A stretch of 64,000 nt of DNA from Bradyrhizobium sp. WSM3983 (GTDB lineage Bacteria > Pseudomonadota > Alphaproteobacteria > Rhizobiales > Xanthobacteraceae), in the NCBI RefSeq assembly GCF_000473045.1, contig NZ_AXAY01000031.1, positions 44,336-108,335 of the forward strand, written 5' to 3'. The notes beneath the pieces are model-generated. The model had not been told where the DNA came from. It saw only the letters and a list, made by a program, of their open reading frames with translations, and searched no databases. This document shows positions 1-8,895 of the stretch, in pieces. How positions within the stretch are numbered: the first letter of the stretch is position 1; every line of letters begins with the position of its first letter. Position numbers and translations under genes: made by a program.

Positions 1-365
<365 letters not shown>

Positions 366-448
366 AAGCACTCTCTATCAGCGCCCCGACGGGTCCCGTC
401 GAAGCGGTTCTTTTTATAATTATTCCAACCCATCATATGGACCATTAT

Positions 449-474
449 CGCCGGGGGCAATATTGCCCCGGGCG
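449..474. repeat. 26-base near-perfect palindrome between coxG-like and coxS-like genes
   Basis: Two 13-base arms (CGCCGGGGGCAAT and ATTGCCCCGGGCG) meet with no loop and differ at one position. It lies after the coxG-like stop and about 85 bases before the small-subunit start, both on the minus strand. It could be a terminator or attenuator for coxG or an operator for the small-subunit gene. No long T-run follows on the minus strand, so a protein-binding palindrome is at least as likely. Confidence 0.5.
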
Positions 475-519
475 CAAGGTGCCATGACGAAAAGCACTAT
501 GCTCAAGGTATTTGGGCGT

Positions 520-966
520 TCAGCCCTGTACCGCCTTGGCGAAATTCGCGAAAAACTCGTCGGCCAGCTTCTTGGCCGTGCCGTTGATCAGGCGCTGGCC
601 AAGCTGCGCCAACTTGCCGCCGATCTGCGCCTCGACGTCATAGGACAACAGCGTGCCGCCGTCCTTCTCCGCGAGCTTGACCACCGCGCCGCCCTTGGCG
701 AAGCCGGCGACCCCGCCCTCGCCCTCGCCGGAGATCTTGTAACCGTTCGGCGCGTCGAGATCGCTCAGCGTCACCTTGCCCTTGAAGCGCGCCGAGACCG
801 GGCCGACCTTCATCTTTGCGGTGGCGCGGAAGCCGCCGTCATCGGTCTTCTCCAGCTCCTCGCAGCCGGGGATGCAGGCCTTCAGCACCGCGGGATCGTT
901 GAGCTTCTCCCACACAGCCTCGCGCGGCGCCGCAAGCTGGACTTCGCCGTTCATTGTCATGGCCAT
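520..966 (-). CDS. coxG: CoxG-like SRPBCC-family protein (carbon monoxide dehydrogenase subunit G family)
   Basis: A 148-residue protein of the CoxG family. Members have the SRPBCC (START-like) helix-grip fold and, in Oligotropha, CoxG anchors CO dehydrogenase to the membrane; many other family members accompany molybdenum hydroxylases of unknown substrate. Family features seen are the N-terminal EVQLAAPREAVWEKLNDP, the PGCEELEK segment and GPVSARFKGKVTLSD. The length matches the single-domain form without the long membrane-binding tail, so membrane attachment is not shown. A second in-frame ATG lies two codons in. It is on the same strand as, and upstream of, the iron-sulfur subunit, and divergent from pcaB. 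Confidence 0.85.
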   Translation of the reverse strand: MAMTMNGEVQLAAPREAVWEKLNDPAVLKACIPGCEELEKTDDGGFRATAKMKVGPVSARFKGKVTLSDLDAPNGYKISGEGEGGVAGFAKGGAVVKLAEKDGGTLLSYDVEAQIGGKLAQLGQRLINGTAKKLADEFFANFAKAVQG

Positions 967-1152
967 GGGGCTTCTCCCGGGATATCAGACTTGGATCGCA
1001 TCAGAATAATAATGCTCAAGTAACGCACGGAGGCCGCAAAGGAAAGAGCAGCCCCCCGGTCACGTGCAATGCATATTCGCACCTGCAAAATGTCTGGTGC
1101 GGTCGGTCAGGGATTGGCAGAGCCGAAGCATGGTGATTAGGTCCGGCGCAAC

Positions 1153-2508
1153 ATGAGCACAGCCCTCTCCCCCCTGCTTGCGCCGATGCTGTCGAGCGCA
1201 GCCATGCGTGCCGTCTGCGACGACCGGTCCACGCTCCAGAACATGCTCGATTTCGAGGCAGCCCTGGCCCGGGCCGAGGCGGCCACGGGCGTGATTCCGA
1301 AGGCTGCGGTGGGCCCGATCGAAGCCGCCTGCAAGGCTGATTCCCTCGATATGGCTGCGCTGGCCGAGGCCGCGACCCGGTCGGGCAATCTCGCGATCCC
1401 CCTGGTCAAGATGCTGACCGCCAATGTCGGCAAGGCCGACAGCGAGGCCGCGCGCTACGTGCATTGGGGTGCGACCAGCCAGGACGTCATCGACACCGCG
1501 ACCATGCTGACGCTGCGTGCTGCAATCGACGCGCTGGATGTCGACCTCAGCCGCGCCATCAAGGGCTTTGCTGCACTCGCCCGCGGCCATCGCAACACCG
1601 CGATGGTGGCACGGACCTGGCTTCAGCATGCGCTGCCGATGCCGTTCGGATTGAAGGTCGCCGAATACGCCGCGAGCCTCGCCCGCGCCCGCTGCCGTCT
1701 GCGGCGGCTCCGCCGCGAAGGCCTCGCCCTGCAATTCGGCGGAGCCGCCGGCACGCTCGCCGCGCTCGGCGACAACGGGCTCGACGTGGCCGAAGGGCTG
1801 GCACAGGAGCTGAACCTGCCGCTCCCCGAAGCGCCCTGGCATACCCATCGCGACCGCATCGCGGAGGCCGCCTCACACTTTGCGATTCTCGCCGGAAGCT
1901 GCGGCAAGATCGCGCGCGACGTCTCGCTGATGATGCAGACCGATGTCGGCGAGGCGTTCGAGCCCGCCGGCGAAGGCCGCGGCGGCTCCTCGACCATGCC
2001 GCACAAGCGCAACCCGGTCGCAGCCGCAAGCGCCCTCGGCTGCGCGACCATGGCGCCGCAGCTCGCCGCGACGATTTTGGCAGCCCAGGTGCAAGACCAC
2101 GAGCGTAGCGCCGGCCCCTGGCATGCGGAATGGCCGACGCTGCCGCAATTGATGCTGGTCACCTCGGGCGCGCTCGCGGCCGTCGTGGACATCGCGGAAG
2201 GGCTGGAGGTCGATGCCGTGCGCATGCGCAGCAATCTCGATGCAACACACGGGCTGATCATGGCGGAAGCCGTCACCTTTGCGCTCGCCGACAAGATCGG
2301 CAAGAGCGATGCCCATCATCTCATCGAGGCCGCGAGCAAGCGCGCGGTTGCCGAGAGGAAACATCTGCGCGAAATTCTCGCCGCCGATTCGCAGGTCACT
2401 GCGCATCTGACGCCTGAGAAAATAACGGCATTATTTGAGCCGATGGCCTATCAAGGGGCCTCGCAGGCCTTGATCGACCGGCTGCTCGACAGCCTCGACC
2501 GCGAATAG
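1153..2508 (+). CDS. pcaB: 3-carboxy-cis,cis-muconate cycloisomerase
   Basis: Cytoplasmic enzyme of the protocatechuate branch of the beta-ketoadipate pathway; it lactonises 3-carboxy-cis,cis-muconate to 4-carboxymuconolactone. It belongs to the fumarase/aspartase superfamily, shown by the signature GSSTMPHKRNP around residue 275, the HWGATSQD segment near residue 103 and the N-terminal SAAMRAVCDD region. The 451-residue length fits PcaB. It is followed 15 bases later by pcaD and then pcaC, so the three probably form one transcript. No strong ribosome-binding site precedes the ATG; a regulator such as PcaQ and the pcaGH dioxygenase genes are not in the window. Confidence 0.93.
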   Translation: MSTALSPLLAPMLSSAAMRAVCDDRSTLQNMLDFEAALARAEAATGVIPKAAVGPIEAACKADSLDMAALAEAATRSGNLAIPLVKMLTANVGKADSEAARYVHWGATSQDVIDTATMLTLRAAIDALDVDLSRAIKGFAALARGHRNTAMVARTWLQHALPMPFGLKVAEYAASLARARCRLRRLRREGLALQFGGAAGTLAALGDNGLDVAEGLAQELNLPLPEAPWHTHRDRIAEAASHFAILAGSCGKIARDVSLMMQTDVGEAFEPAGEGRGGSSTMPHKRNPVAAASALGCATMAPQLAATILAAQVQDHERSAGPWHAEWPTLPQLMLVTSGALAAVVDIAEGLEVDAVRMRSNLDATHGLIMAEAVTFALADKIGKSDAHHLIEAASKRAVAERKHLREILAADSQVTAHLTPEKITALFEPMAYQGASQALIDRLLDSLDRE

Positions 2509-2523
2509 ATACGGAGACGCCGC

Positions 2524-3306
2524 ATGCCCATGATCGATGCCGACGGTTGCCTGATCAACGTCTCCGTCGAGGGCCGCGACGGCGGGCCGACCCTGATGCT
2601 CTCCAATTCGCTCGGCTGCACGCTGCAGATGTGGGAGCCGCAGATGAAGGCGCTGACGCAGGTGTTCCGCGTCATCCGCTACGACCGCCGCGGCCATGGC
2701 AAGTCCAACGTTCCGCCCGCCCCCTATACGCTGGAACGCTTCGGCCGCGACGTGCTCGCGATCCTCGACGATCTCAACATCGAGAAGGTGCATTGGTGCG
2801 GCCTGTCGATGGGCGGCATGGTCGGGCAATGGCTGGGCGCGAATGCGCCGGAGCGCTTCGGCAAGCTCATCCTCGCCAACACTTCCTGCTACTATGCCGA
2901 GCCGACCAAATGGCTGGAGCGCATCGACGCCGTGAAGAAAGGCGGCATCGCCGCGGTCGCCGATGCCGTGATCGCGGGCTGGCTGACGCAGGATTTTCGC
3001 GAGCGTGAGCCCGACATCACCGCCAGGATGAAGGCGATGCTGCTCGCCACCCCGGTCGAAGGCTATCTGGCCTGCTGCGAGGCGCTCTCAACGCTCGACC
3101 AGCGCGCCCTGCTGCCTGACATCAAGAGCCCGACACTGGTGATCGCCGGCCGCCACGACATGGCGACGCCGATCTCCGCTGGCGAACTGATCCGCTCGAA
3201 CATTCCCGGCGCTAGCATGACCATCATCGACGCCGCTCACATTTCCAATGTCGAGCAGCCGCACGCGTTCACCGACGCAGTGGTGGGATTCCTGACGCAA
3301 CGCTGA
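2524..3306 (+). CDS. pcaD: 3-oxoadipate enol-lactonase
   Basis: Alpha/beta hydrolase of 260 residues that opens 3-oxoadipate enol-lactone to beta-ketoadipate. The nucleophile elbow GLSMGGMVGQW lies near residue 97, the acid is in AGRHDMATP near residue 212 and the catalytic histidine in DAAHISNVEQP near residue 240; the RYDRRGHGKS segment after strand 4 is typical of PcaD. It starts 15 bases after pcaB, with a GGAG-containing ribosome-binding site. The position between pcaB and pcaC supports this specific function over a generic hydrolase. Confidence 0.93.
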   Translation: MPMIDADGCLINVSVEGRDGGPTLMLSNSLGCTLQMWEPQMKALTQVFRVIRYDRRGHGKSNVPPAPYTLERFGRDVLAILDDLNIEKVHWCGLSMGGMVGQWLGANAPERFGKLILANTSCYYAEPTKWLERIDAVKKGGIAAVADAVIAGWLTQDFREREPDITARMKAMLLATPVEGYLACCEALSTLDQRALLPDIKSPTLVIAGRHDMATPISAGELIRSNIPGASMTIIDAAHISNVEQPHAFTDAVVGFLTQR

Positions 3307-3317
3307 TTGCTATCGTC

Positions 3318-3356
3318 GTCATTCCGGGACGCCTCGAAGAGGCGAACCCGGAATGA
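3318..3356. repeat. Palindromic intergenic repeat between pcaD and pcaC
   Basis: Arms GTCATTCCGGG and CCCGGAATGAC flank a second small inverted repeat (GCCTCGAAGAGGC). The element fills most of the 69-base gap between pcaD and pcaC inside what should be one transcript, and would form a stable RNA hairpin. The GTCATTCCGGG...CCCGGAATGAC pattern is a frequent intergenic repeat in Bradyrhizobium as I recall it; copy number cannot be checked here. Confidence 0.7.
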
Positions 3357-3375
3357 CTGATCCGGAGGAAACAAC

Positions 3376-3768
3376 ATGGACGACCAGAAGCGCCGCGATG
3401 CCGGCATGAACGTGCGCCGAAAAGTGCTGGGCAATGCCTGGGTCGACAAGTCGATCGCCAACCGTAACGCCTTCAACACCGACTTCCAGGACATGATCAC
3501 ACGCTACGCCTGGGGCGAGATCTGGACGCGGCCGCATTTCGACGAACGCACGCGGCGGGTTCTGGTGATCGGCACCATGGTCGCGCTCGGGCAATGGGAC
3601 GAATTCCGCCTCCACGTGCGCGCGGCGCTGGCCGAGGGCAGCTTCAACCCCGACGACATCAAGGAAATTTTGTTGCAGCAGGCGATCTATTGCGGCGTGC
3701 CGGCGGCAAACCACGCCGTCAAGGAGGCCTCAGCGATTGTGCAGGAGCTCGGCCTGCTCAAGACCTAG
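3376..3768 (+). CDS. pcaC: 4-carboxymuconolactone decarboxylase
   Basis: A 130-residue protein of the carboxymuconolactone decarboxylase family. It converts 4-carboxymuconolactone to 3-oxoadipate enol-lactone, the step between PcaB and PcaD. Family features are GNAWVDKSIANRNAFNTDFQ, the EIWTRPHFDERTRRVLVIG segment and EILLQQAIYCGVPAANHAV near the C-terminus. The ATG has a GGAGGAAACAAC leader, a good ribosome-binding site. Its last 39 bases overlap, tail to tail, the end of the membrane-protein gene on the other strand. Confidence 0.94.
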   Translation: MDDQKRRDAGMNVRRKVLGNAWVDKSIANRNAFNTDFQDMITRYAWGEIWTRPHFDERTRRVLVIGTMVALGQWDEFRLHVRAALAEGSFNPDDIKEILLQQAIYCGVPAANHAVKEASAIVQELGLLKT

Positions 3769-4260
3769 CGGCGCGGTGTCCGCGACGTCGACGATCTTTG
3801 GCGCAGCCGCCGGCCGCTCGATTACGAGCACGACCGCCGCGCCGAGCAGCAGCAGAAGCTCGGTGGCATGCAGCCGAAGCGCGGCCATCTCGGCGACCTT
3901 CGAGGCCATCACCATGCTCACAAACGAGATCACGCTGCCGATCGCCAGCGCAATGCCAAGCGCCTCGTCGCTGGCCCCGCTCTTGCGGGTGCGCGGAATG
4001 GCAAGCAGCGCGAGATAGATCGCGAAGAACGCCACCACGGTCAGCCGTCCGAGCGCCAGCAGCCAGGCGGCACGCACCGTGCTGATGCCGGACATCTGAA
4101 GCTGATCGCTGAGGAACAGCGCCACCGCGACGCTCGGCCGCTCATAGAGGCCGTGCACCGGCGCCACCATGATGTTGAAGGCGACCATCGTCCATGCCGG
4201 AATGAAATAGGCCGCCAGCAACGCGCCGTTGACCGAGCCGATCCGCCAATTCCTGAACAT
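3730..4260 (-). CDS. Predicted integral membrane protein of unknown function
   Basis: A 176-residue protein, mostly hydrophobic, with about four predicted membrane spans (roughly residues 10-32, 67-88, 105-130 and 140-160) and a short polar C-terminal tail. I do not recognise a named family. The start is placed at the ATG of MFRNWRIGSVNGALL; an upstream in-frame ATG would add 22 residues unlike a membrane-protein start. Its 3' end overlaps pcaC by 39 bases in the antisense direction, so convergent transcription through this overlap may matter. No functional link to the pca genes can be inferred. Confidence 0.7.
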   Translation of the reverse strand: MFRNWRIGSVNGALLAAYFIPAWTMVAFNIMVAPVHGLYERPSVAVALFLSDQLQMSGISTVRAAWLLALGRLTVVAFFAIYLALLAIPRTRKSGASDEALGIALAIGSVISFVSMVMASKVAEMAALRLHATELLLLLGAAVVLVIERPAAAPKIVDVADTAPLGLEQAELLHNR

Positions 4261-4394
4261 GCCGCTTCCCGCTTCGCCTGCCACCCGCGCCTTCGACGGA
4301 AGGCTTTGCCGGGAGCTAACTCGCATCGGACTGTGGCGGCAATTTAAACCCTTTGTTTACCTTAATCGCCCGGCTGGCCGGTTCATCCAATGAA

Positions 4395-4421
4395 AAAGGC
4401 CCCGCTTTTCGCCGGGGCCAG
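4395..4421 (-). terminator. Rho-independent terminator downstream of the Q/G/P-rich small ORF
   Basis: Read on the minus strand: a GGCCCCG stem, GCGAAAAG loop region and CGGGGCC arm, then TTTTT. It lies 36 bases past the stop of the small minus-strand ORF, supporting that ORF as a real transcribed unit. Confidence 0.75.
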
Positions 4422-4456
4422 CTTCACTTCACAACCCTTGGTTCTCATCGGGCTCC

Positions 4457-4633
4457 CTACTTGTCCTGACCGTGCTGGCCGCCCTGCTGCTGGCCGGGCT
4501 TATCGCCCTGGCGCATCGGGTCGTCCTGCTGCTGCTGTCCGGGTTTATGCCCGCCGCCCTGCTGCTGCCCTGGGCGCTGCTGGCCGGGGCTCTGGTTTTG
4601 CTGGCCCGGATTCTGGTTCTGCTGCTTCGGCAT
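4457..4633 (-). CDS. Small glutamine/glycine/proline-rich low-complexity protein (58 aa)
   Basis: The ORF encodes 58 residues made almost only of Q, G, P, K, N and D, built from repeats of the type P-G-Q-Q-(Q/N), beginning MPKQQNQNPGQQNQSPGQQ and ending GQHGQDK. No hydrophobic core, signal peptide or membrane span is present, so the product should be intrinsically disordered. Support for it being a gene: an AAGGGAG ribosome-binding site eight bases before the ATG, a stop codon followed 36 bases on by a strong Rho-independent terminator, and a separate upstream region of about 290 bases for a promoter. Other frames over this stretch give alternative readings but lack such signals. Function unknown. 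Confidence 0.6.
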   Translation of the reverse strand: MPKQQNQNPGQQNQSPGQQRPGQQQGGGHKPGQQQQDDPMRQGDKPGQQQGGQHGQDK

Positions 4634-4919
4634 GGGGAACTCCCTTGTTGGACGTCAGTGGAAGCTAACAGCCTGCAGCCGATTTGGTTGCTGTGCGGAA
4701 CCGGGTTCCTCGCAGTTGCGGGAACTGGGATATGAGATCCATAGCCGAAATGATCTCTGTACAAGCCTTTATGCCAAGGCATGGCCAGTTGCAGCCACCA
4801 GTTCCCTCCTGTTACAAAACCGTTAGAACGCTCAAGGGCTGCCGGGGCCCGAGAAGAAACTTAAACACTCTCTCGAAGACCTCCCTTTGCGTCGCGTCAG
4901 GTTTGGGTAACGGCAGCCT

Positions 4920-5837
4920 ATGGATTATTTCGCCCAGCAGCTCATCAACGGCCTCGTGCTCGGTTCCATCTACGGCCTGATCGCGATCGGCTACACGATG
5001 GTCTACGGCATCGTCGGCATGATCAATTTCGCCCATGGCGACATCTTCATGATCGGCGGCTTCATCGCGCTGATCACCTTCCTGATTCTGATATCGCTCG
5101 GCCTGACCGCGATCCCGGTGATCCTGCTGGTCGTGCTGCTGGTCTCGATGGCGATCACTGCGCTCTATGGCTGGACCATCGAGCGCATCGCCTACCGCCC
5201 GCTGCGCCATTCCTTCCGCCTCGCACCGATGCTGTCGGCGATCGGCATGTCCTTCGTGCTGACCAACTACTCGCAGGTGGCGCAAGGAGCGCGCGTCAAG
5301 CCGATCCCACCCTTCATCATCGGCGGCTACACGCTGCATGAGAGCGCAGACGGCTTCGTGATTCAGCTCTCCAACATCCAGATCATGGTGGTCCTCACCA
5401 CCATCGCCCTGCTGGGGATCTTCACCTGGCTGGTCTCCCGCACACGGCTCGGCCGTGACATGCGCGCCTGCGAGCAGGACCAGACCATGGCGGCGCTGCT
5501 CGGCGTCGACGTCGACCGCACCATCTCCATGACCTTCGTGATCGGCGCCGCGCTCGCCGCGGTCGCCGGCCTGATGTATCTGCTCTATTACGGCCTGGTC
5601 GATTTCTTCATGGGCTTCGTCGCCGGCATCAAGGCCTTCACCGCCGCCGTGCTCGGGGGCATCGGCTCACTGCCCGGCGCCATGCTCGGCGGGCTCGCGA
5701 TTGGCCTGATCGAGACGTTCTGGTCAGCCTATTTCTCGGTCGAGTACAAGGACGTCGCCGCGTTCTCGATCCTGATCGTCGTGCTGATCTTCATGCCGAC
5801 CGGCCTGCTTGGCCGTCCCGAAGTCGAAAAAGTCTGA
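4920..5837 (+). CDS. livH: Branched-chain amino acid ABC transporter permease (LivH type)
   Basis: Inner-membrane permease of 305 residues, one of the two membrane subunits of a HAAT-family importer. The N-terminus QQLINGLVLGSIYGLIAIGY and the following YGIVGMINFAHGDIFMIGGF are LivH hallmarks; about eight hydrophobic spans follow. The AVLGGIGSLPGAMLGG motif near the C-terminus is the ABC-interaction loop region. It heads livH-livM-livG-livF and the binding-protein gene, all on the plus strand. Substrate class (Leu/Ile/Val or another amino or aromatic acid) cannot be fixed from the permease. Confidence 0.93.
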   Translation: MDYFAQQLINGLVLGSIYGLIAIGYTMVYGIVGMINFAHGDIFMIGGFIALITFLILISLGLTAIPVILLVVLLVSMAITALYGWTIERIAYRPLRHSFRLAPMLSAIGMSFVLTNYSQVAQGARVKPIPPFIIGGYTLHESADGFVIQLSNIQIMVVLTTIALLGIFTWLVSRTRLGRDMRACEQDQTMAALLGVDVDRTISMTFVIGAALAAVAGLMYLLYYGLVDFFMGFVAGIKAFTAAVLGGIGSLPGAMLGGLAIGLIETFWSAYFSVEYKDVAAFSILIVVLIFMPTGLLGRPEVEKV

Positions 5838-5850
5838 CGGACCGCCCCGC

Positions 5851-7176
5851 GTGACAGCCATCCCGCACGAGACCACCAAAGCACGTCGCACCGCCGGCAT
5901 CCCCTTCCTTCTGAAAACCGCCTTCATCAACGCACTGATCGCGCTGGTGCTGTTCTCGCTGATGATCGGCATCCGCACCGAGGCAGGCTCCGACGGCCAA
6001 CTGACCTACTGGACGCGCTTCGGCGATCTCGCATCCATCGTCGCCGCGGTCTTCGGCGGCTCGATCGTGATCGAGCTGCTCAGGCAATGGATCGGCCCGA
6101 CCGGTGCCGAGAAGCTGGTGCCGCCCTCGGTGCAGAGCGGAATGTCGTTCATCGGCCGCTACGTTGCGCCCGCGCTCCTCATCTTCACGCTGCTGGTGCC
6201 TGTCATCTTCTATGACCAGCGCTATATCCTCGACCTCGCGATCCTCGTGCTCACCTATGTGATGCTGGGCTGGGGCCTCAACGTGGTGGTCGGGCTCGCG
6301 GGCCTGCTCGATCTCGGCTACGTCGCCTTCTACGCGGTCGGAGCCTACTCCTACGCGCTGCTCGCCACCAATTTCGGCTGGTCGTTCTGGGTCTGCCTGC
6401 CGCTCGCCGGCATCCTTGCCGCGTTTTGGGGCATGCTGCTCGGCTTTCCCGTGCTGCGGCTGCGCGGCGACTATCTCGCCATCGTCACGCTCGCCTTCGG
6501 CGAGATCATCCGTCTCGTCATCATCAACTGGCAGAGTCTGACCGGCGGTCCAAACGGCGTCTCCGGCATTCCCCGTCCCACTTTCTTCGGCATTCCGCTC
6601 GACAACAGCGACGACGGGCTGGCTGCAAAACTCGGCATCGAGTACTCGCCGACCCATCGCATCGTCTTCCTGTTCTATTTGATCCTGGCGCTGGCGCTGC
6701 TGACCAACTGGGTCACGATCCGCCTGCGCCGCCTGCCGATCGGCCGCGCCTGGGAGGCGCTGCGCGAGGATGAGGTCGCCTGCCGCGCGCTCGGCATCAA
6801 CACCACGACCACCAAGCTCACGGCGTTCGCAACGGGCGCCATGTTCGGCGGCTTTGCCGGCGCGTTCTTCGCGACCCGTCAGGGCTTCATCAGCCCGGAA
6901 TCCTTCACCTTCCAGGAATCGGCACTGGTGCTCGCCATCGTCGTGCTCGGCGGCATGGGCTCGCAGCTCGGCGTCGCGCTCGCAGCGCTTGCCATGATCG
7001 GCGGCTTCGAGCTGTTCCGCAGCTTAGAGACCTACCGCATGCTGGTGTTCGGCATGGCCATGGTGCTGATCATGATCTGGCGGCCGCGCGGTCTGATCGG
7101 CCATCGCGCGCCGACCGTGTATCTGACCAAGGCGAATGCCATCTCCTCCGACCTCGTCAAGGAGGGACACGGATGA
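5851..7176 (+). CDS. livM: Branched-chain amino acid ABC transporter permease (LivM type)
   Basis: Second membrane subunit of the importer, 441 residues with about ten hydrophobic segments. The core VVVGLAGLLDLGYVAFYAVG and RLRGDYLAIVTLAFGEI are typical of LivM, as is VVLGGMGSQLGVALAA near the end. The extended N-terminus before the core (about 130 residues) is common in the long alphaproteobacterial LivM form. I chose the GTG 13 bases after the livH stop; a TTG at 5809 would overlap livH by 29 bases and add 14 residues. Its stop overlaps the livG start (ATGA), indicating translational coupling. Confidence 0.92.
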   Translation: MTAIPHETTKARRTAGIPFLLKTAFINALIALVLFSLMIGIRTEAGSDGQLTYWTRFGDLASIVAAVFGGSIVIELLRQWIGPTGAEKLVPPSVQSGMSFIGRYVAPALLIFTLLVPVIFYDQRYILDLAILVLTYVMLGWGLNVVVGLAGLLDLGYVAFYAVGAYSYALLATNFGWSFWVCLPLAGILAAFWGMLLGFPVLRLRGDYLAIVTLAFGEIIRLVIINWQSLTGGPNGVSGIPRPTFFGIPLDNSDDGLAAKLGIEYSPTHRIVFLFYLILALALLTNWVTIRLRRLPIGRAWEALREDEVACRALGINTTTTKLTAFATGAMFGGFAGAFFATRQGFISPESFTFQESALVLAIVVLGGMGSQLGVALAALAMIGGFELFRSLETYRMLVFGMAMVLIMIWRPRGLIGHRAPTVYLTKANAISSDLVKEGHG

Positions 7177-8006
7177 GCGGTGAGCCAATTCTCAGCGTCG
7201 ACCGGCTCACCATGCGTTTCGGTGGCATCGTCGCCGTGCAGGACCTGTCGTTTGCGGCCGAACGGAAAAAGATCACCGCGCTGATCGGGCCGAACGGCGC
7301 CGGCAAGACCACCGTCTTCAACTGCATCACCGGCTTCTACAAGCCGAGCGGCGGCAGCATCCGCCTCGCCCACGACGACGGAAAGGTGATCGCGCTGGAG
7401 CGGCTGAACGATTTCCGCATCGCCAAACAGGCCAAGGTCGCCCGCACCTTCCAGAACATCCGGCTGTTTCCCGGCATGACGGCGCTCGAGAACCTGATGG
7501 TGGCGCAGCACAATGCCTTGATGCGCGCCTCTGGCCTCACCTTCCTCGGCCTGATCGGCGTGCCCTCCTATCGCACCGCCGAGAAGCGCGCGATCGAGCT
7601 TGCAACCGAATGGCTCAAGCGAGTCAATTTGCTCGACCGCGCCGACGACGCCGCCGGCAATTTCGCCTATGGCGACCAGCGCCGGCTCGAGATCGCGCGC
7701 GCAATGTGCACCGAGCCTGCCCTTCTGTGCCTGGACGAGCCTGCCGCCGGCCTCAACGCGCGCGAGAGCGCTGGGCTCAGCGAGCTCCTGCTGTCGATCC
7801 GCAACGAGCTCGGCACCTCGATCCTCCTGATCGAGCACGACATGTCTGTGGTCATGGAGATCTCCGACCACATCGTGGTGATGGACCATGGCCTGAAGAT
7901 CGCGCAGGGCACGCCGCGAGAGGTCCGCGACGATCCCAAGGTGATCGCCGCCTATCTCGGCACCGACGAGGAAGAGGCTGCGGCCGTGATGGAGAGTGGG
8001 TCGTGA
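7173..8006 (+). CDS. livG: Branched-chain amino acid ABC transporter ATP-binding protein (LivG type)
   Basis: Cytoplasmic ATPase subunit, 277 residues. Walker A is GPNGAGKTT near residue 35, the signature region reads FAYGDQRRLEIARAM and Walker B is ALLCLDEPAAGL, followed by LIEHDMSVVMEISD with the switch histidine. The LivG-specific ending, with GTPREVRDDPKVIAAYLG, is present. Its ATG overlaps the livM stop and its TGA overlaps the GTG of livF, so the four transport genes form a tight operon. Confidence 0.94.
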   Translation: MSGEPILSVDRLTMRFGGIVAVQDLSFAAERKKITALIGPNGAGKTTVFNCITGFYKPSGGSIRLAHDDGKVIALERLNDFRIAKQAKVARTFQNIRLFPGMTALENLMVAQHNALMRASGLTFLGLIGVPSYRTAEKRAIELATEWLKRVNLLDRADDAAGNFAYGDQRRLEIARAMCTEPALLCLDEPAAGLNARESAGLSELLLSIRNELGTSILLIEHDMSVVMEISDHIVVMDHGLKIAQGTPREVRDDPKVIAAYLGTDEEEAAAVMESGS

Positions 8007-8746
8007 CGCCGGCGTCCACTCCCCTGCTCGCGATTCGCGGCTTGCGCGCCGCCTACGGCAAGATCGAGGCGCTGAAGGGCGTCGACGTCGCGATCAATGC
8101 CGGCGAGATCGTCGCGCTGATTGGCGCCAACGGCGCCGGCAAATCGACGCTGATGATGACGATCTTCGGCAAGCCGCGCGCCCGCTCGGGGCAGATCCTG
8201 TACGAAGGCCGCGACATCACCGACGTACCGACCCACGAGATCGCGCACTTACGCATCGCGCAGTCGCCGGAGGGCCGCCGCATCTTTCCGCGCATGAGCG
8301 TGGCGGAAAACCTCCAGATGGGTGCGGACGCCACCGAATGCACCGATGCGGAGCGCGAGGCGACGCTGGAGCGCGTGTTCACGCTGTTTCCGCGGCTGAA
8401 GGAGCGCTACGTCCAGCGCGGCGGCACGCTGTCCGGCGGCGAGCAGCAGATGCTGGCGATCGGGCGCGCCCTGATGAGCCGCCCGCGCCTGCTCATGCTC
8501 GACGAACCCTCGCTCGGGCTCGCACCGCTGATCGCCCGCCAGATCTTCGACGCGATCCGGACCCTGAACCGGCAGGACGGCCTGACCGTCCTGATCGTCG
8601 AGCAGAACGCCAACCATGCGCTCAAGCTCGCCCATCGCGGCTACGTCATGGTCAATGGCCTGATCACGCTTGCCGGAACCGGCGCCGAGTTGCTGCAGCG
8701 CCCTGAGATTCGCGCCGCCTATCTGGAAGGCGGCCGCCACGGCTAG
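8003..8746 (+). CDS. livF: Branched-chain amino acid ABC transporter ATP-binding protein (LivF type)
   Basis: Second ATPase subunit, 247 residues. Walker A GANGAGKST, ABC signature LSGGEQQMLAIGRAL and Walker B RLLMLDEPSLGLAP are all present, with VEQNANHAL carrying the LivF version of the switch region. The start is the GTG in the GTGA overlap with livG, because the protein then begins about ten residues before the conserved LLAIRGLRAAYGKIEAL, as expected; the same frame stays open far upstream inside livG, but that part is an out-of-frame reading of livG. Confidence 0.93.
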   Translation: MTPASTPLLAIRGLRAAYGKIEALKGVDVAINAGEIVALIGANGAGKSTLMMTIFGKPRARSGQILYEGRDITDVPTHEIAHLRIAQSPEGRRIFPRMSVAENLQMGADATECTDAEREATLERVFTLFPRLKERYVQRGGTLSGGEQQMLAIGRALMSRPRLLMLDEPSLGLAPLIARQIFDAIRTLNRQDGLTVLIVEQNANHALKLAHRGYVMVNGLITLAGTGAELLQRPEIRAAYLEGGRHG

Positions 8747-8895
8747 CGCCCGCCGTTTGCGATTGAATGTAGCGAGATATCGCCGCAATGCCCGTATTTT
8801 GCCGGTGACTTCTCGCCAAATTCGTTCAAGAATGGCGCCGGTTTGAACCGGGCGAGCCCGGCAACTTCCACAGGCGATCACCCGCGAGGTATCTC

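Noticed and set aside
4634..4919. Overlapping short plus-strand ORFs upstream of livH
   Set aside because: No ribosome-binding sites or recognisable sequence; the region is more likely the liv promoter and that of the Q-rich ORF.
7610..8002. Upstream extension of livF into livG
   Set aside because: It is the wrong frame of livG; the GTG at 8003 overlaps the livG stop in the usual GTGA fashion.
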